Positions 54,415 through 64,000 of a stretch of DNA of 64,000 nucleotides are shown piece after piece. The DNA is from Sphingobacterium sp. UBA4616 (GTDB lineage: Bacteria; Bacteroidota; Bacteroidia; Sphingobacteriales; Sphingobacteriaceae), in assembly GCA_002386525.1 (NCBI GenBank), contig DGIS01000025.1:546086-610085 (forward strand). Reading direction: 5' to 3'. The notes below the pieces were generated by a model. That model was given only the letters and a program-made list of their open reading frames with translations. It made no database searches and had not been told where the DNA came from. The position numbers and the translations under genes were made by a program. The first letter of the stretch is position 1. Each line of letters starts with the position of its first letter.

Positions 54415-55467
54415 TTACTCCACATGATACTTAAACTGTTTTGGATCGCTCAGATCGAGGATCAAGGTATGTGTGCCCACCTTGTCATAAGCAAATCCAC
54501 TGCCATCTGCTGTATACAGTGCACAGTTGCCATCCCCTTCCGCAGCTCCAAAAAACCAAGTCCAACTGCCATTGATCAACACTTTTATGCCCCACTGTTC
54601 AGCTGCTGTTGTCGTGATTGTTGCCTTCCAAACTTTCGCCGTTTGGTCATAGGTCATCGGCGTGGCCGTTGCGCTCCAACCGTTAAAATCGCCCGTTACC
54701 GTCATCGATTCCACAGCAGTTTCTTTCCAGGCCAACTTATTAACATCGGCGGTCAGGTACAGATATCCGCCTTTGCTTGTCCAGCAGTTCCAGCGATCTG
54801 CCCCGCTATATAAAATATATTGGCTACCATCCAATGGATAAGAACCATAGATCAGTGATGCACTGGCACTTTCTGCATTGGCTAAATAAAAGTTGTACCA
54901 TTGGTCGAGACGGACAAAACCATCGTAGAAACCATCTTCTTTTCTCGAACACAGTTTCCATGGGAATTGTGTCATCTCTTTGTTCGAAAGATAAAGGTAT
55001 GCCGCCTCATCGACCGGTTGGTAAGACGTGATAGTCAAGGCGATCACGTTACTATAGAGCCATTCTGTATTAGCACCCAATCGAGAAGCAATACGGACAT
55101 AGCATGTTTTCTTTTGATCGGGTACAAATCCCATACCCGTGACGAGATTATTCAATTGTTCATGCGTATAACTGATGGAACTTGCCACCTGCTCGACGCT
55201 TTTGGCAATGACAGTAAAAGCGGGATCTGCCGCTATTTCTATCTTATTTTTTAAGGCCGACTGCGCCATCGGTTCTTCGCTGGTCAAGATCGCCTCGTCC
55301 CAAACAAGCTGCAGTGCCACAGCTTTGCGATCTGTAGATTTTAAAACCAATTCCGATGTACTGCTATGCAACACTGCAGGTTTTATTCCCCCGACAGCTG
55401 GTGTCCCGCCCTCCTTTTTGCAGGCAGCGAAAAGCAATACCAAAATATAAAGTGTTAATTGTTTCAT
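54415..55467 (-). CDS. SusE-like surface glycan-binding lipoprotein
   Basis: A 350-residue lipoprotein (LLFAACKKEGG). An N-terminal SusE-type domain (about 25-145; Ig-like strands with VALQLVWDEA and CYVRIASRLG) is followed by two beta-sandwich modules (about 150-245 and 250-350; VTGDFNGWSATATPMTYD resembles the starch-binding-like modules of SusE/SusF and DUF5114). It probably binds galactan at the surface. It is located after SusD, the usual place of such a protein. Homologues in galactan loci are diverse in sequence, so the call is by pattern and position. Confidence 0.78.
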   Translation of the reverse strand: MKQLTLYILVLLFAACKKEGGTPAVGGIKPAVLHSSTSELVLKSTDRKAVALQLVWDEAILTSEEPMAQSALKNKIEIAADPAFTVIAKSVEQVASSISYTHEQLNNLVTGMGFVPDQKKTCYVRIASRLGANTEWLYSNVIALTITSYQPVDEAAYLYLSNKEMTQFPWKLCSRKEDGFYDGFVRLDQWYNFYLANAESASASLIYGSYPLDGSQYILYSGADRWNCWTSKGGYLYLTADVNKLAWKETAVESMTVTGDFNGWSATATPMTYDQTAKVWKATITTTAAEQWGIKVLINGSWTWFFGAAEGDGNCALYTADGSGFAYDKVGTHTLILDLSDPKQFKYHVE

Positions 55468-55574
55468 AAGTCATCATTATCTTTAAAAACCCCTATGGAA
55501 ATACCCGATTATGCGCTTCAGCTCCACTGCATGGTCGCAAAACTATCCCATCGGTTTATCAATACCATACTAGG

Positions 55575-57140
55575 CTAATAGCCTGCATTTTGAATTAAAT
55601 TTGGATTAGCGCTCATATCTGTAGTTGGAATCGGATAAAGATTGAACTTTGCATCCACAGAACGGCCATTCATATCCCCTCCTTTCCATTGCCAGAGGTA
55701 AGCGCTTCCGGTAAATTTCCCAAATCGAATGAGGTCTGTGCGGCGCGTACATTCCCAAAACAGTTCACGTCCGCGCTCCGCAAGGATAAAATCCAGCGTG
55801 AGCTGCGCCTGCTCGATTGTGCCAGCGGAACTTCCATATCCCCTTTGTCTGATCGCGTTGACCAGAGTAAGGGCTTCCTGTACACTACCGCCGCCACCGC
55901 GCAGTACGGCCTCGGCATACATGAGATACACATCGGCCAGGCGGATCATCGGAAAATCCGTGCTTACCAAACCTTCGTCTGTCGTATAGCTGCCATCATC
56001 TTTCAAATTTGTAAACTTCACCAATCCATAACCCTGGCTTGATGCGGCTGGATCTTCTACGTCCAAAGACTGCCCATTTTTCCAAAAATCACCTCTCTTA
56101 TCTTCCGCTTGAAAAATGCCGACAAATTCGCGAAGTGTACGAAAACTATTCCAGCCAGAAAGTACACCATAGTCTGACGATTTCATGCTCCCCACAATAG
56201 GGCCATTCACCAGATAAGTTGTCGCACCCCAGGTCGTCGTGTGTGCCACATCGGCTTCTATCGGGAAGATAATTTCATTGGTACGCTTATCGTTATCGGC
56301 ATTAAATACCTGCTTATAATTCGCATTTAAAGTATATCCGGCATCAATCACTTTTTTTGCATAGTTCAGACAGTCTGTGTTCCGTGCTGTACCCGTATAC
56401 ACCTGAGCATTCAGATAATTCTTGGCCAATAACGACCATGCGGCAGCACGGCTCACTCGTCCATATTCATTTCGACGCGCTTCTGGCAAGATTGCTGCGA
56501 CCTCAAGAAGTTCCTTTTCAATGAATTTGAAAAGATCCCCCCTCGTCATCCGTGGTGGAAAAAATGCAGCTACAGGATCGTTCTCAGTCACAAACGGGAC
56601 GTTTCCGTACAAGTCCATCGCATGACTATAGGCTAGTGCACGCAGAAAACGAGCTTCAGCCGCAAATGTCAGAATCTGCGTCTGCTCGGTCGAACTAAAT
56701 GTTGCCAGTTTCTCTGTAGTGGCGTTCCGTAGAAATTCGTTGCAGATAGCGACCGTATAATAAATCCGGTAATACATGGCATTGACCCATGTATCGGAAG
56801 CTCCCCAGGTCATATACTGAATATCGGTCATGTTATCACCACCCGCCCAGGTATAGATCACCTCATCTGTAGGTACTTCCTGCAGATTAAAATACACCCG
56901 AAGGTAGCCCCAAGAGGCTGTGCTACCCGCCATGTCCGGATCGGCATCACCACGGCCATTGCCTGCAACGGCAAATGAGGCATACAGTTTAGCAAGGACC
57001 GAACGGTACCCCTCTACCGAAGTATAGACCGACTCCGATGTAGTTTCCACAGTTGGATATTGGTTTAAGTCCTTGGTGCAGGCGTGTAGCAACAAGATTA
57101 TACTAAACAATCCAAAACAAAATCTTTTTATATTTTTCAT
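55575..57140 (-). CDS. RagB/SusD family lipoprotein (galactan locus)
   Basis: From the ATG at 57140 the protein has 521 residues with a normal lipoprotein signal (MKNIKRFCFGLFSIILLLHAC). An in-frame ATG at 57173 overlaps the SusC stop (TAATG) and could couple translation, but would add 11 residues in front of the signal. SusD features include YRSVLAKLYASFAVAGN, FAAEARFLRALAYSHAMDLYGNVPF and the C-terminal RGRELFWECTRRTDLIRFGKF. It is the lid of the galactan SusC transporter. Confidence 0.93.
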   Translation of the reverse strand: MKNIKRFCFGLFSIILLLHACTKDLNQYPTVETTSESVYTSVEGYRSVLAKLYASFAVAGNGRGDADPDMAGSTASWGYLRVYFNLQEVPTDEVIYTWAGGDNMTDIQYMTWGASDTWVNAMYYRIYYTVAICNEFLRNATTEKLATFSSTEQTQILTFAAEARFLRALAYSHAMDLYGNVPFVTENDPVAAFFPPRMTRGDLFKFIEKELLEVAAILPEARRNEYGRVSRAAAWSLLAKNYLNAQVYTGTARNTDCLNYAKKVIDAGYTLNANYKQVFNADNDKRTNEIIFPIEADVAHTTTWGATTYLVNGPIVGSMKSSDYGVLSGWNSFRTLREFVGIFQAEDKRGDFWKNGQSLDVEDPAASSQGYGLVKFTNLKDDGSYTTDEGLVSTDFPMIRLADVYLMYAEAVLRGGGGSVQEALTLVNAIRQRGYGSSAGTIEQAQLTLDFILAERGRELFWECTRRTDLIRFGKFTGSAYLWQWKGGDMNGRSVDAKFNLYPIPTTDMSANPNLIQNAGY

Positions 57141-57172
57141 CGTTATATAAGTTTTCTTTTTTGAGGTAGCCA

Positions 57173-60154
57173 TTAAAAATCCATATTGAGACTTAAGGAG
57201 AACGTTCTGGAGCGCGGGTAGAACGAACTGTCAAACCCACTCGGCACCTCGGGGTCCATCCCACTATATTGGCTCACAATAAAAACATTCTGTGCTACTG
57301 CACCCACGCGTAAATTGGAAATCTTGCCCAATTTGCCAAAATTATAGTTCACGGAAAGATTTTCCATTCGAAGGAAGGAAGCATTTTCAACGTAGTAATC
57401 TGAATAATACTGTCTAGTTTGAAATCCCGTATGCAAGTAATCCCGATGAAGGTTATTGATTGACGGATCCACATATTGAACGGTTTCCCACGCACTGAGG
57501 TTCATTTTTGTATTATTGAAGACGTAGTTCCCCAAATTTGCGCGTAACGTAGTAGCTGCTGTCCATTTTTTGTACGTTAGCTGTGTATTGAAACCGAACA
57601 GCCATTTTGCGGCCGGGGATTGATAGCGATACAGGTCTTTTTCATTGATCGCACCATCACCATTCAGATCAGCGTACACGCCTTCCAACGGTTTTCCTGC
57701 CTCGTTGTACAATTGCTTGTACACATAAAACATGTAAGGTTGATATCCTGTTGTCAGGATCTGTATGCCACGGCCACTGACATTAGGGCCGACGTACGTT
57801 CCAACCGCATTCGCATCCTGTACCAAGGCTATATTGGTTACTTTCGTGTGTTGATTGGTTGCATTGATATTAACTTCCCAGCGCAGGTTATCTTTTTGAA
57901 TAGGGACGGTATTCAATTGAAATTCGAAACCACTACTTTCAACATTTCCGACGTTAATGGTTGCGTTCTGGTCAAAGTTTGTTCCTGCAGCCACCGGCAC
58001 ATTGGCCAGTAGATCATGTGTTTTTCTTGTATAATATTCAATTGCACCAGATACCCTATTCTTCCATAGTCCAAAATCCAGACCATAGTTAAATGCTTTG
58101 GTTGTCTCCCAGCGTAAATCCCTGTTGTAGACCGATGGCCGATACACCAGATGATACTGATCGCCAAACTGATATTGGGCATAAGCGGTTCCCAAATTAT
58201 AAACCGGCAAATACTCATAATTGCCGATACCTTCCTGCTGTCCTGTTATTCCATAACTTGCACGGAGCTTCAAATCGTCCAAAAACGAGATGCCTTTCAT
58301 GAAAGATTCCTGTGAAAGGCGCCATGCCAAGGCGACAGAAGGAAACGTTCCCCAGCGATTTTCTGGACTGAATCGTGATGTACCGTCCTTCCGGACCGTT
58401 GCTGTCAGTAAATAACGGCTGTCGTAATTGTAGTTGATGCGACCATACCAAGAGATCAGCGTATGGCGCTCGTCTGATGCGATAGCGGTAGAACGTATAT
58501 CGCCTGCTTCATTATAGTACACGATCGGTGGGCGCCCTGCACTCCAATATTGATAATCGTGGCCAGCAGTAATGTCAACCGTGCTTTTTAAGTCTGCAAA
58601 AAACTTGTTATAGTTTAGATAACCTGTGAATAGTTTATTTTTAAGGGTCTGTTCATAACGGTCAAAAGCGCCTCCAATCGTAAAATTATTGGCTGCACTT
58701 GCAGGAATTAGATTTGACCCATTCCCTTTCGCATAGTCGTATCCGAGCGTTACGTGAGCTTTTAATTCGGGTAGCATATGAAACTTATAATCAAGATCAA
58801 GATTACCTACAGCTCGATTGACTGTACTAAGGTGCTTCTCCTGACGAAGCAGGCCCAGTGGATTGAGATTTGCACCTGTTGCTGGGAGACCAGCATTGTC
58901 AAGACTCTCATAATAACCCCCATAAGCAGCTACCCCAGAGTAAACGGGCTGCGTGGGATTGAACGCCACAGCAGACCATATCGCTTCGGTATTAGCAAAA
59001 CTGTTGTTATTTCGGGCTCCTTTAACATTCAGGTTTACCGCGAGGTGTTTGTTAAAAAATGTCGGATTTAGCACAAACGCCCCCGTCATACGCTCCGTCT
59101 TGTCGGTGCGCAAGGTTCCCTGCTGATTGTAATAGCCAGCAGAAGCTCGAAAAGGCAACGTCTTACCGATCTTTCCCTGCAAACTTAAATTATTGTCCGT
59201 TCCTATGGCATCCTGAAAAACCTCAGAAAGCCAATCTGTCGAGGCATTACCCAATAGCGCTTTTTGCGCAGAAGTTCCCTTGCTATTGATCAGGTTAGCA
59301 AATTCATCGCGCGACATCATATCAGCCACACCCATCGCCTGCTGCATGGACACAATGGAGGAAAAAGAAAGCCGTAATGTATCCCCTTTTCCTTTCTTAG
59401 TCGTAATCAACAATACCCCATTTGATGCACGAGATCCATAAATCGCTGTGGAGGATGCATCTTTGAGCACGGTCATGCTTTCAATATCATTGGGATTGAT
59501 CAGACTGAGAAAATTGCCACTGTTGCCGCTGATGCCGCCAGTTTCCAAAGGTACCCCATCCAACACGATCAGTGGATCGTTGCTGGCACTCAAAGAAGCC
59601 CCACCACGAATACGTATGGTACTTCCCGAGGAAGGCGAACCACTGTTGGACATCACCTGTACGCCAGCCGTTTTCCCATTGATCAGCTGTTCGGGAGAAC
59701 CGACCAATCCCGTATTAAAATCTTTGCTACCTACCGTGTTGACGGCACCCGTTAGATCCTTTTTTGTACTACTGCCATAACCTACGATGACCAGCTCTTC
59801 CAAAACATTTCCCGCCGATACCATCTTAATATCTAAAGATGTTCCCGATACCGATAATGTTTGACTGGTATACCCCACTATCGAGAATGATAGTTGCGAT
59901 TTGCCCTTCGGCAATGAAATACGATAGGTACCATCGTTGGCCGTAGAAGTCCCCACGGTGGTTCCAGTCACCAACACCGTAACACCGGCCATCGGTTGCC
60001 CCTGTTCATTGCAGACTACCCCCCGGACATCCTGTTGTTGCATCAACCTGATCCATTTACTCTCCCCTTTTGTTGCCGCATAGAGCTGCGTTTCCCCAAG
60101 GCAGGATAGCAATGACAAGCCTAATAAACTTGTTTTAAATGCAAAACCTTTCAT
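57173..60154 (-). CDS. SusC/RagA TonB-dependent transporter (galactan locus)
   Basis: A 993-residue transporter with signal peptide, a carboxypeptidase-regulatory-like domain (about 42-115, GVVCNEQGQPMAGVTVLV), the junction LEELVIVGYG, plug (about 125-245, VLKDASSTAIYGSRASNGVLLITTKKG) and a barrel ending FSLSLNMDF. There is no STN domain, consistent with control by the hybrid two-component sensor at the locus end rather than by a sigma/anti-sigma pair. It is 110 bases downstream of the GH-A enzyme gene. Confidence 0.95.
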   Translation of the reverse strand: MKGFAFKTSLLGLSLLSCLGETQLYAATKGESKWIRLMQQQDVRGVVCNEQGQPMAGVTVLVTGTTVGTSTANDGTYRISLPKGKSQLSFSIVGYTSQTLSVSGTSLDIKMVSAGNVLEELVIVGYGSSTKKDLTGAVNTVGSKDFNTGLVGSPEQLINGKTAGVQVMSNSGSPSSGSTIRIRGGASLSASNDPLIVLDGVPLETGGISGNSGNFLSLINPNDIESMTVLKDASSTAIYGSRASNGVLLITTKKGKGDTLRLSFSSIVSMQQAMGVADMMSRDEFANLINSKGTSAQKALLGNASTDWLSEVFQDAIGTDNNLSLQGKIGKTLPFRASAGYYNQQGTLRTDKTERMTGAFVLNPTFFNKHLAVNLNVKGARNNNSFANTEAIWSAVAFNPTQPVYSGVAAYGGYYESLDNAGLPATGANLNPLGLLRQEKHLSTVNRAVGNLDLDYKFHMLPELKAHVTLGYDYAKGNGSNLIPASAANNFTIGGAFDRYEQTLKNKLFTGYLNYNKFFADLKSTVDITAGHDYQYWSAGRPPIVYYNEAGDIRSTAIASDERHTLISWYGRINYNYDSRYLLTATVRKDGTSRFSPENRWGTFPSVALAWRLSQESFMKGISFLDDLKLRASYGITGQQEGIGNYEYLPVYNLGTAYAQYQFGDQYHLVYRPSVYNRDLRWETTKAFNYGLDFGLWKNRVSGAIEYYTRKTHDLLANVPVAAGTNFDQNATINVGNVESSGFEFQLNTVPIQKDNLRWEVNINATNQHTKVTNIALVQDANAVGTYVGPNVSGRGIQILTTGYQPYMFYVYKQLYNEAGKPLEGVYADLNGDGAINEKDLYRYQSPAAKWLFGFNTQLTYKKWTAATTLRANLGNYVFNNTKMNLSAWETVQYVDPSINNLHRDYLHTGFQTRQYYSDYYVENASFLRMENLSVNYNFGKLGKISNLRVGAVAQNVFIVSQYSGMDPEVPSGFDSSFYPRSRTFSLSLNMDF

Positions 60155-60264
60155 TTTTTTTAATTTATGTGTTTATAATTGTTTCTTTCCTTTGCTGCAA
60201 TTCCTTCGCTACACTCACCTTAGCGCTCGATTCGGCCAATTTGCCAAACTACTGTTTTTATACA

Positions 60265-62841
60265 CTACTCTAGCCAGACCGCGGCTACAGACAGCACAAC
60301 GCCCGCCATATTTTCGCCTGAGATAATGAGCTTTTCGATCGCTCTTTTATCAAAGTGATCAGAAACTACCGGTTTAAAAAACCGTTCAAGAAAAACGGGA
60401 TAAGGGGCAGGCAACAAAGCCGTTGGTACCAGCTGTAAATCTGTTAAATCCAGGCAAACCAACGTTTCAGTAGCTGAAACTGCATCTATTTTTTTGACGT
60501 AGGTGTACCCTTTCTTTGTGACAAAACCTGCTTTTAGCGTCGGATTGCCACCGGTATGTTTTAAGAGTATACAAAGTTTTTTAACATGTTCGAGCCCCAC
60601 TGGCCGATCAAGAATTTTTGTTCTTATATCTTTAAGCCAGAAATACTGGGCACTCGAATCCTTTCCGTGAAAGCTATACGCCCAGAAAGGCAGCTTCCCT
60701 AAATGTTGCTGTTGCCATTCTGCAGTCATATAAGCGGTTTCCGGAATGGCGAAGGTCTCGAAAGTAGCGACCTTGGACAATGATTCAAACAGCGAAATTG
60801 GTGCATGCTGGTCATATAATCCGACCGTCCAATAGCTATTGACGCGATAGTCCCAGTCGAGCGGAGCTCCGGCCTGACTGTCAGGATAAGTAAACTGCTT
60901 ACCACCAACGAACACTGTGGCCGTATATTTTAACGCATTGCCCTTTAGCAATGCTGCCGGAATATCCGCCTCATACTTATAACTATCTTTCGGAATCAGC
61001 TTGATGTAAGGATTATGGTCGTTCCAAAATGAGACCTGATCCGTCTGTAAAATAATCGAATCGGGCTGCTGTTCAAAGATGTAGCGGAACTCCAATTTGG
61101 CGCTGCGCCCTTTCTCCAGTGCCTCGGGCTGCTGGTGTATTAACAAAGCTTGTTTCAGCGGCGCAGCTGCTGGCGCATAATATTCACCCAAACTACCATT
61201 TTTCCAGGATGAAGACGCTGTCCAGCTATTTTTTAGCTGCACATGCTTTCGCTTAAGCAGGTAAACTCCTGGTTCAACGCTGAAGCTGGTTTTTGGTACT
61301 ATAAGATCTCCAACCACCCCAGTTTTATGTGAAAGTTGTTGCACGGTGAACATCTCGCCAAGGTCAGGAATTTGAATATCGATCGCCTGAGATCGGTACA
61401 AGATATGTACCACCTCGCGGCTTGGCGACGGCTTGGCAAAAGGATCGGCGATTTTTTCTGCATCCGGCATCACTTCCAAACGCCATAAGCCTTCTTCCAA
61501 ACGATCCAAAAAATACGCACCAGATCCGCCATAATCCACCACAGGCGAAGAACCATGGCCGGCAATATGCATCAATTTCTCTGGCTTTACAGGTTTGACT
61601 GCTGTATTATTCGTATAAAAATATTTATCCGGCGCATTCATCATGGCGAGATCCTGATCATAGCTCACCTCAAAATCGCCAAAAGAAGTATTCTGCGGGT
61701 ATGGATTAAATTTTTTATTCCTGGGGATCGTATAGGCCACCTCGGCAGCAATTAACGTACTCAATGCTTTCGCCGGTGTGTAGGCTAAATTGAGATAATG
61801 GGTCTGATATTCGGTATTGTAGGCGGCGATATCCATCGGATCGTAAGCAAATTGCGTGATCCACTGAAATCCAGCCGAACGAAATGTACGACTCATCGCG
61901 GGATGCAGGTAGCTGTAGAGATTGTCTGCAGGATCATACTCGTATACTGCCTTTGCTTTATTGGCAAACCCTTTCAAGTTTGCAAAGGGAATGTGGTATT
62001 GATCGATGTAAGGAAGAAAATTCCCCAGACGTTCTCTTCCTGCAACCAGTCCCACAGGATACCATTGATAGGTGGTTCCTTGGATATCAGCGTTGAAATA
62101 AGCCTGCACATGATCCATATTATGGCTGACATTATAGAAAACCGGCTTTTTATTACCACTTTTTTTCATGGCCTTAACCATCCGTGCAATATAGTCCGAA
62201 GTCGTTTGAACTGCACCCGTATGGCACGGCTCGTTATTAATTTCAAATCCAATAACGTAAGGATCTTCCTGATAAGCGTAGCCTGTATAAGGATTGACAT
62301 GGCGAAGCAACTGGCTGATATACTTTTCCTGTGCTGCGATTGCTTGTGGATTGGCATGGATCTGACACTTATCATAATGGTAGGTAAAGGCACCCGTATT
62401 TTCATTTTTTTCGGGATAGCCATTTCCAAAATTCGTCATGCCGGTAATTAAAATCCGGATGCCACGCTCCTGCAGTTTGAAAAAGAGGTAGTCCAATAGA
62501 TCTAGGTGTTCATTGCTCATCAAGTTTCCATTTCGGTCCGAGATCTCCACATCCCAGATATGGATACGATAAGCATTATACCCCAAACGGGCAAAGTGGT
62601 AAACGTCCCGATCAATGGCCTGCTTACGGTCGATTCCTCTAGCCTGAAGTGCCCGAAAGGCATGGGCAAAAGGAACGGTATAGTTGACCCCATAAAATGA
62701 AGCCTCAGCTCTGGTGTCGGACCAGCGCATCACACCTTCGTGATCAACAAAGACCGTAGGAACATCTGTATTGGCCTTAACCTGTGCATAGGTATTGGCG
62801 TACCCCAAAAGAGCAAGGCAGCATAAAATAATTACACGCAT
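60265..62841 (-). CDS. Clan GH-A glycoside hydrolase, possibly GH147-like galactosidase
   Basis: An 858-residue secreted protein (signal ends ANTYAQ). The barrel (about 35-380) starts FYGVNYTVPFAHAFRALQARGI, carries an acid/base in GFEINNEPCHTG (Glu204) and a probable nucleophile in KAVYEYDPAD (Glu301). The C-terminal half (about 400-858) is made of beta-sandwich modules. The clan assignment is firm from the NEP and YEY motifs. A beta-galactosidase of family GH147 is known from Bacteroides galactan metabolism and would fit the neighbours (GH53, GH2), but I cannot confirm that family without an alignment; GH2- or GH5-like relatives are alternatives. Confidence 0.7.
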   Translation of the reverse strand: MRVIILCCLALLGYANTYAQVKANTDVPTVFVDHEGVMRWSDTRAEASFYGVNYTVPFAHAFRALQARGIDRKQAIDRDVYHFARLGYNAYRIHIWDVEISDRNGNLMSNEHLDLLDYLFFKLQERGIRILITGMTNFGNGYPEKNENTGAFTYHYDKCQIHANPQAIAAQEKYISQLLRHVNPYTGYAYQEDPYVIGFEINNEPCHTGAVQTTSDYIARMVKAMKKSGNKKPVFYNVSHNMDHVQAYFNADIQGTTYQWYPVGLVAGRERLGNFLPYIDQYHIPFANLKGFANKAKAVYEYDPADNLYSYLHPAMSRTFRSAGFQWITQFAYDPMDIAAYNTEYQTHYLNLAYTPAKALSTLIAAEVAYTIPRNKKFNPYPQNTSFGDFEVSYDQDLAMMNAPDKYFYTNNTAVKPVKPEKLMHIAGHGSSPVVDYGGSGAYFLDRLEEGLWRLEVMPDAEKIADPFAKPSPSREVVHILYRSQAIDIQIPDLGEMFTVQQLSHKTGVVGDLIVPKTSFSVEPGVYLLKRKHVQLKNSWTASSSWKNGSLGEYYAPAAAPLKQALLIHQQPEALEKGRSAKLEFRYIFEQQPDSIILQTDQVSFWNDHNPYIKLIPKDSYKYEADIPAALLKGNALKYTATVFVGGKQFTYPDSQAGAPLDWDYRVNSYWTVGLYDQHAPISLFESLSKVATFETFAIPETAYMTAEWQQQHLGKLPFWAYSFHGKDSSAQYFWLKDIRTKILDRPVGLEHVKKLCILLKHTGGNPTLKAGFVTKKGYTYVKKIDAVSATETLVCLDLTDLQLVPTALLPAPYPVFLERFFKPVVSDHFDKRAIEKLIISGENMAGVVLSVAAVWLE

Positions 62842-62880
62842 GGATTGTATCGATTTATAATTTTTTGGTTATTACGATTA

Positions 62881-62888
62881 CAAACCTA
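62881..62888 (-). promoter_or_regulatory. Possible -7 element of the galactan operon
   Basis: CAAACCTA on the + strand reads TAGGTTTG on the coding strand, matching TAnnTTTG, about 40 bases upstream of the ATG at 62841. No well-spaced -33 element is visible, as is common for promoters that depend on an activator such as the hybrid sensor encoded upstream. Confidence 0.35.
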
Positions 62889-62990
62889 TCAAACCGCATT
62901 ATTTTTTAAGGCCACATATCGGACAAAGAACAACACAAATTGGACATCTCCACATCTCCCAACCATTAGACAATACTGACCAACAACACT

Positions 62991-64000
62991 TTACGAATAA
63001 GACTCCATATAAACCTTTGGTGACATACCAAATTCCGACTGAAAACATTTTGAGAAATACGACGAATTGGAGAATCCGACCATATACATCACCTCGGCTA
63101 CAGTAAACTTCTTTTGCTGTAGCAACAGCGCGGCTTTTTTGATGCGGATACTGCGAATATATTCCACAGGAGTATACCCCGTGAGCTGCTTCATTTTTCG
63201 GTAGAGTTGCCTTGCCGCTACATCAGTGAGTTCGCTGAGCCGCTGTACGGAAAATTCCGAATCGTCCATATTTTCTTCAATCAACTGCGTTACTTTTGCT
63301 AGGAATTTTTCATCTGGTGAATGTACCGCAACCGGTTCTGCTGGTTGACTGATTTGATCGATACGCACTTGAGCGACAATCTTATTTTTCCTTTCCAGGA
63401 GCTGCTGTAGCTGCATTTGCAGCAAATCCAGATCGAAAGGCTTAGCCATATAAGCATCTATGCCAACAGCTACCCACTCACGTCTGATGAGCTCATCGCT
63501 TTGCGCAGTTAACAAAATGATGGGTATTATCGCTGTCAATGTATTTTGGCGCAGCTTTTTGACCATTTCAATGCCTCCCATATTGGGCATCATGGCATCT
63601 GTAATGATAATATCCGGCACAAAGCTATGCCCATCGATCAAACGTAATGCCTCACTTCCGTCACCAACGATACTGCAATCGTAATTTGTTTGAAGGGTAT
63701 TTCTTAAAAAATCAGCAAGCTCGGCATTATCTTCGACGATCAACAGTTTTTTTTTGCTTGAGGTGTTGGTGTCAGCGGCAGGATTCTTGCTGTTTATACG
63801 ATCCTGCTTCCAGTAAAGCGTTGCAGTTGTGCCATTTTGATCGCTCGTTATCGCAATGTCCCACCCTAATTGTTCACAATAACTTTTGACTAAGTAAAGG
63901 CCTACTCCCGTTCCCTGTACCTCATTGACCTCTCTTAAAGAAGAGCGATAAAATTTACTGAATATATAAGGGAAATCGTCGGAAGCTATGCCAATTCCGG
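62991..64000 (-). CDS. Hybrid two-component system sensor/regulator (HTCS), C-terminal part, 5' end outside window
   Basis: The frame is open from the window end to a TAA at 62991-62993, giving at least 336 residues. It begins inside the ATPase domain (GIGIASDDFPYIFSKFYR and GTGVGLYLVKSY are the G1 and G2 boxes), continues after a linker into a receiver (KKLLIVEDN, phospho-acceptor in IIITDAMMPNMGG, Lys in YMAKPFD) and ends with an AraC-type DNA-binding domain (FSVQRLSELTDVAARQLYRKM, VMYMVGFSNSSYFSKCFQSEFGMSP). This is the C-terminal architecture of HTCS proteins that sense oligosaccharides in the periplasm and activate their own utilisation locus. An internal TTG at 63743 is not a real start. 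It most probably controls the galactan operon 149 bases downstream. Confidence 0.93.
   Translation of the reverse strand, partial: GIGIASDDFPYIFSKFYRSSLREVNEVQGTGVGLYLVKSYCEQLGWDIAITSDQNGTTATLYWKQDRINSKNPAADTNTSSKKKLLIVEDNAELADFLRNTLQTNYDCSIVGDGSEALRLIDGHSFVPDIIITDAMMPNMGGIEMVKKLRQNTLTAIIPIILLTAQSDELIRREWVAVGIDAYMAKPFDLDLLQMQLQQLLERKNKIVAQVRIDQISQPAEPVAVHSPDEKFLAKVTQLIEENMDDSEFSVQRLSELTDVAARQLYRKMKQLTGYTPVEYIRSIRIKKAALLLQQKKFTVAEVMYMVGFSNSSYFSKCFQSEFGMSPKVYMESYS

Noticed and set aside
61798..62451. A 217-residue open frame opposite the GH-A enzyme gene
   Set aside because: Antisense shadow; the opposite frame has a signal peptide and GH-A motifs.

Overview
The window comes from a Gram-negative Bacteroidota chromosome, most likely Sphingobacteriaceae (Sphingobacterium- or Pedobacter-like). 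This rests on four SusC/SusD pairs plus a fifth SusD end, two ECF sigma/FecR anti-sigma pairs, a hybrid two-component PUL regulator, short lipoprotein signals, AT-rich leaders without clear Shine-Dalgarno sites, and TAnnTTTG-type promoter elements. The genus is an inference. I saw no rRNA, tRNA, CRISPR array, insertion sequence or phage gene.

Layout. (1) 1-5.7 kb, + strand: the 3' end of a xylan utilisation locus (SusD end, surface glycan-binding lipoprotein, GH10 xylanase with an inserted carbohydrate-binding module, GH5 enzyme with a ricin-type lectin, SASA-type esterase). (2) 5.7-16.1 kb, - strand: a sigma/anti-sigma controlled SusCD locus ('locus A': ECF sigma, FecR, SusC with STN domain, SusD, DUF4843, PKD-like lipoprotein, TlpA-like thioredoxin). 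(3) 16.4-18.0 kb, +: a secreted trypsin-like protease with a PDZ domain and a second, degenerate protease half. (4) 18.0-24.7 kb, -: a GH29 fucosidase and a separately terminated SusCD pair. (5) 25.2-31.9 kb: a small unknown gene, a 1135-residue multidomain GH43 protein and a divergent DUF5695-like protein. (6) 32.0-37.7 kb, -: a signalling operon (hybrid kinase with three receivers, single-domain response regulator, CheR methyltransferase, LuxR-type regulator). (7) 37.8-40.5 kb: FAD/NAD(P)-binding protein, DUF2383 protein and a truncated small secreted ORF. (8) 40.5-50.6 kb: a second sigma/anti-sigma SusCD locus ('locus B'), with a TlpA-like protein and an alpha/beta hydrolase; here the sigma gene is divergent from the anti-sigma gene. 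(9) 50.8-64.0 kb, -: a galactan utilisation locus (hybrid two-component sensor running off the window, GH-A clan enzyme, SusC, SusD, SusE-like lipoprotein, GH53 endo-galactanase, GH2 beta-galactosidase).

How the genes work together. In the xylan and galactan loci, surface lipoproteins and endo-enzymes (GH10, GH53) cut the polymer, SusCD imports oligosaccharides, and exo-enzymes and esterases finish the job. In the galactan locus the hybrid sensor adjacent to the operon is expected to switch it on. Loci A and B are controlled through a FecR anti-sigma and SusC STN domain, and both carry a thioredoxin-fold protein instead of glycoside hydrolases, so their substrate may not be a simple glycan. 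The most unusual single items are the protease/pseudoprotease with a PDZ inserted in its second half, the CheR-containing kinase operon with no chemotaxis genes around it, and the shared architecture and leader motif of loci A and B.
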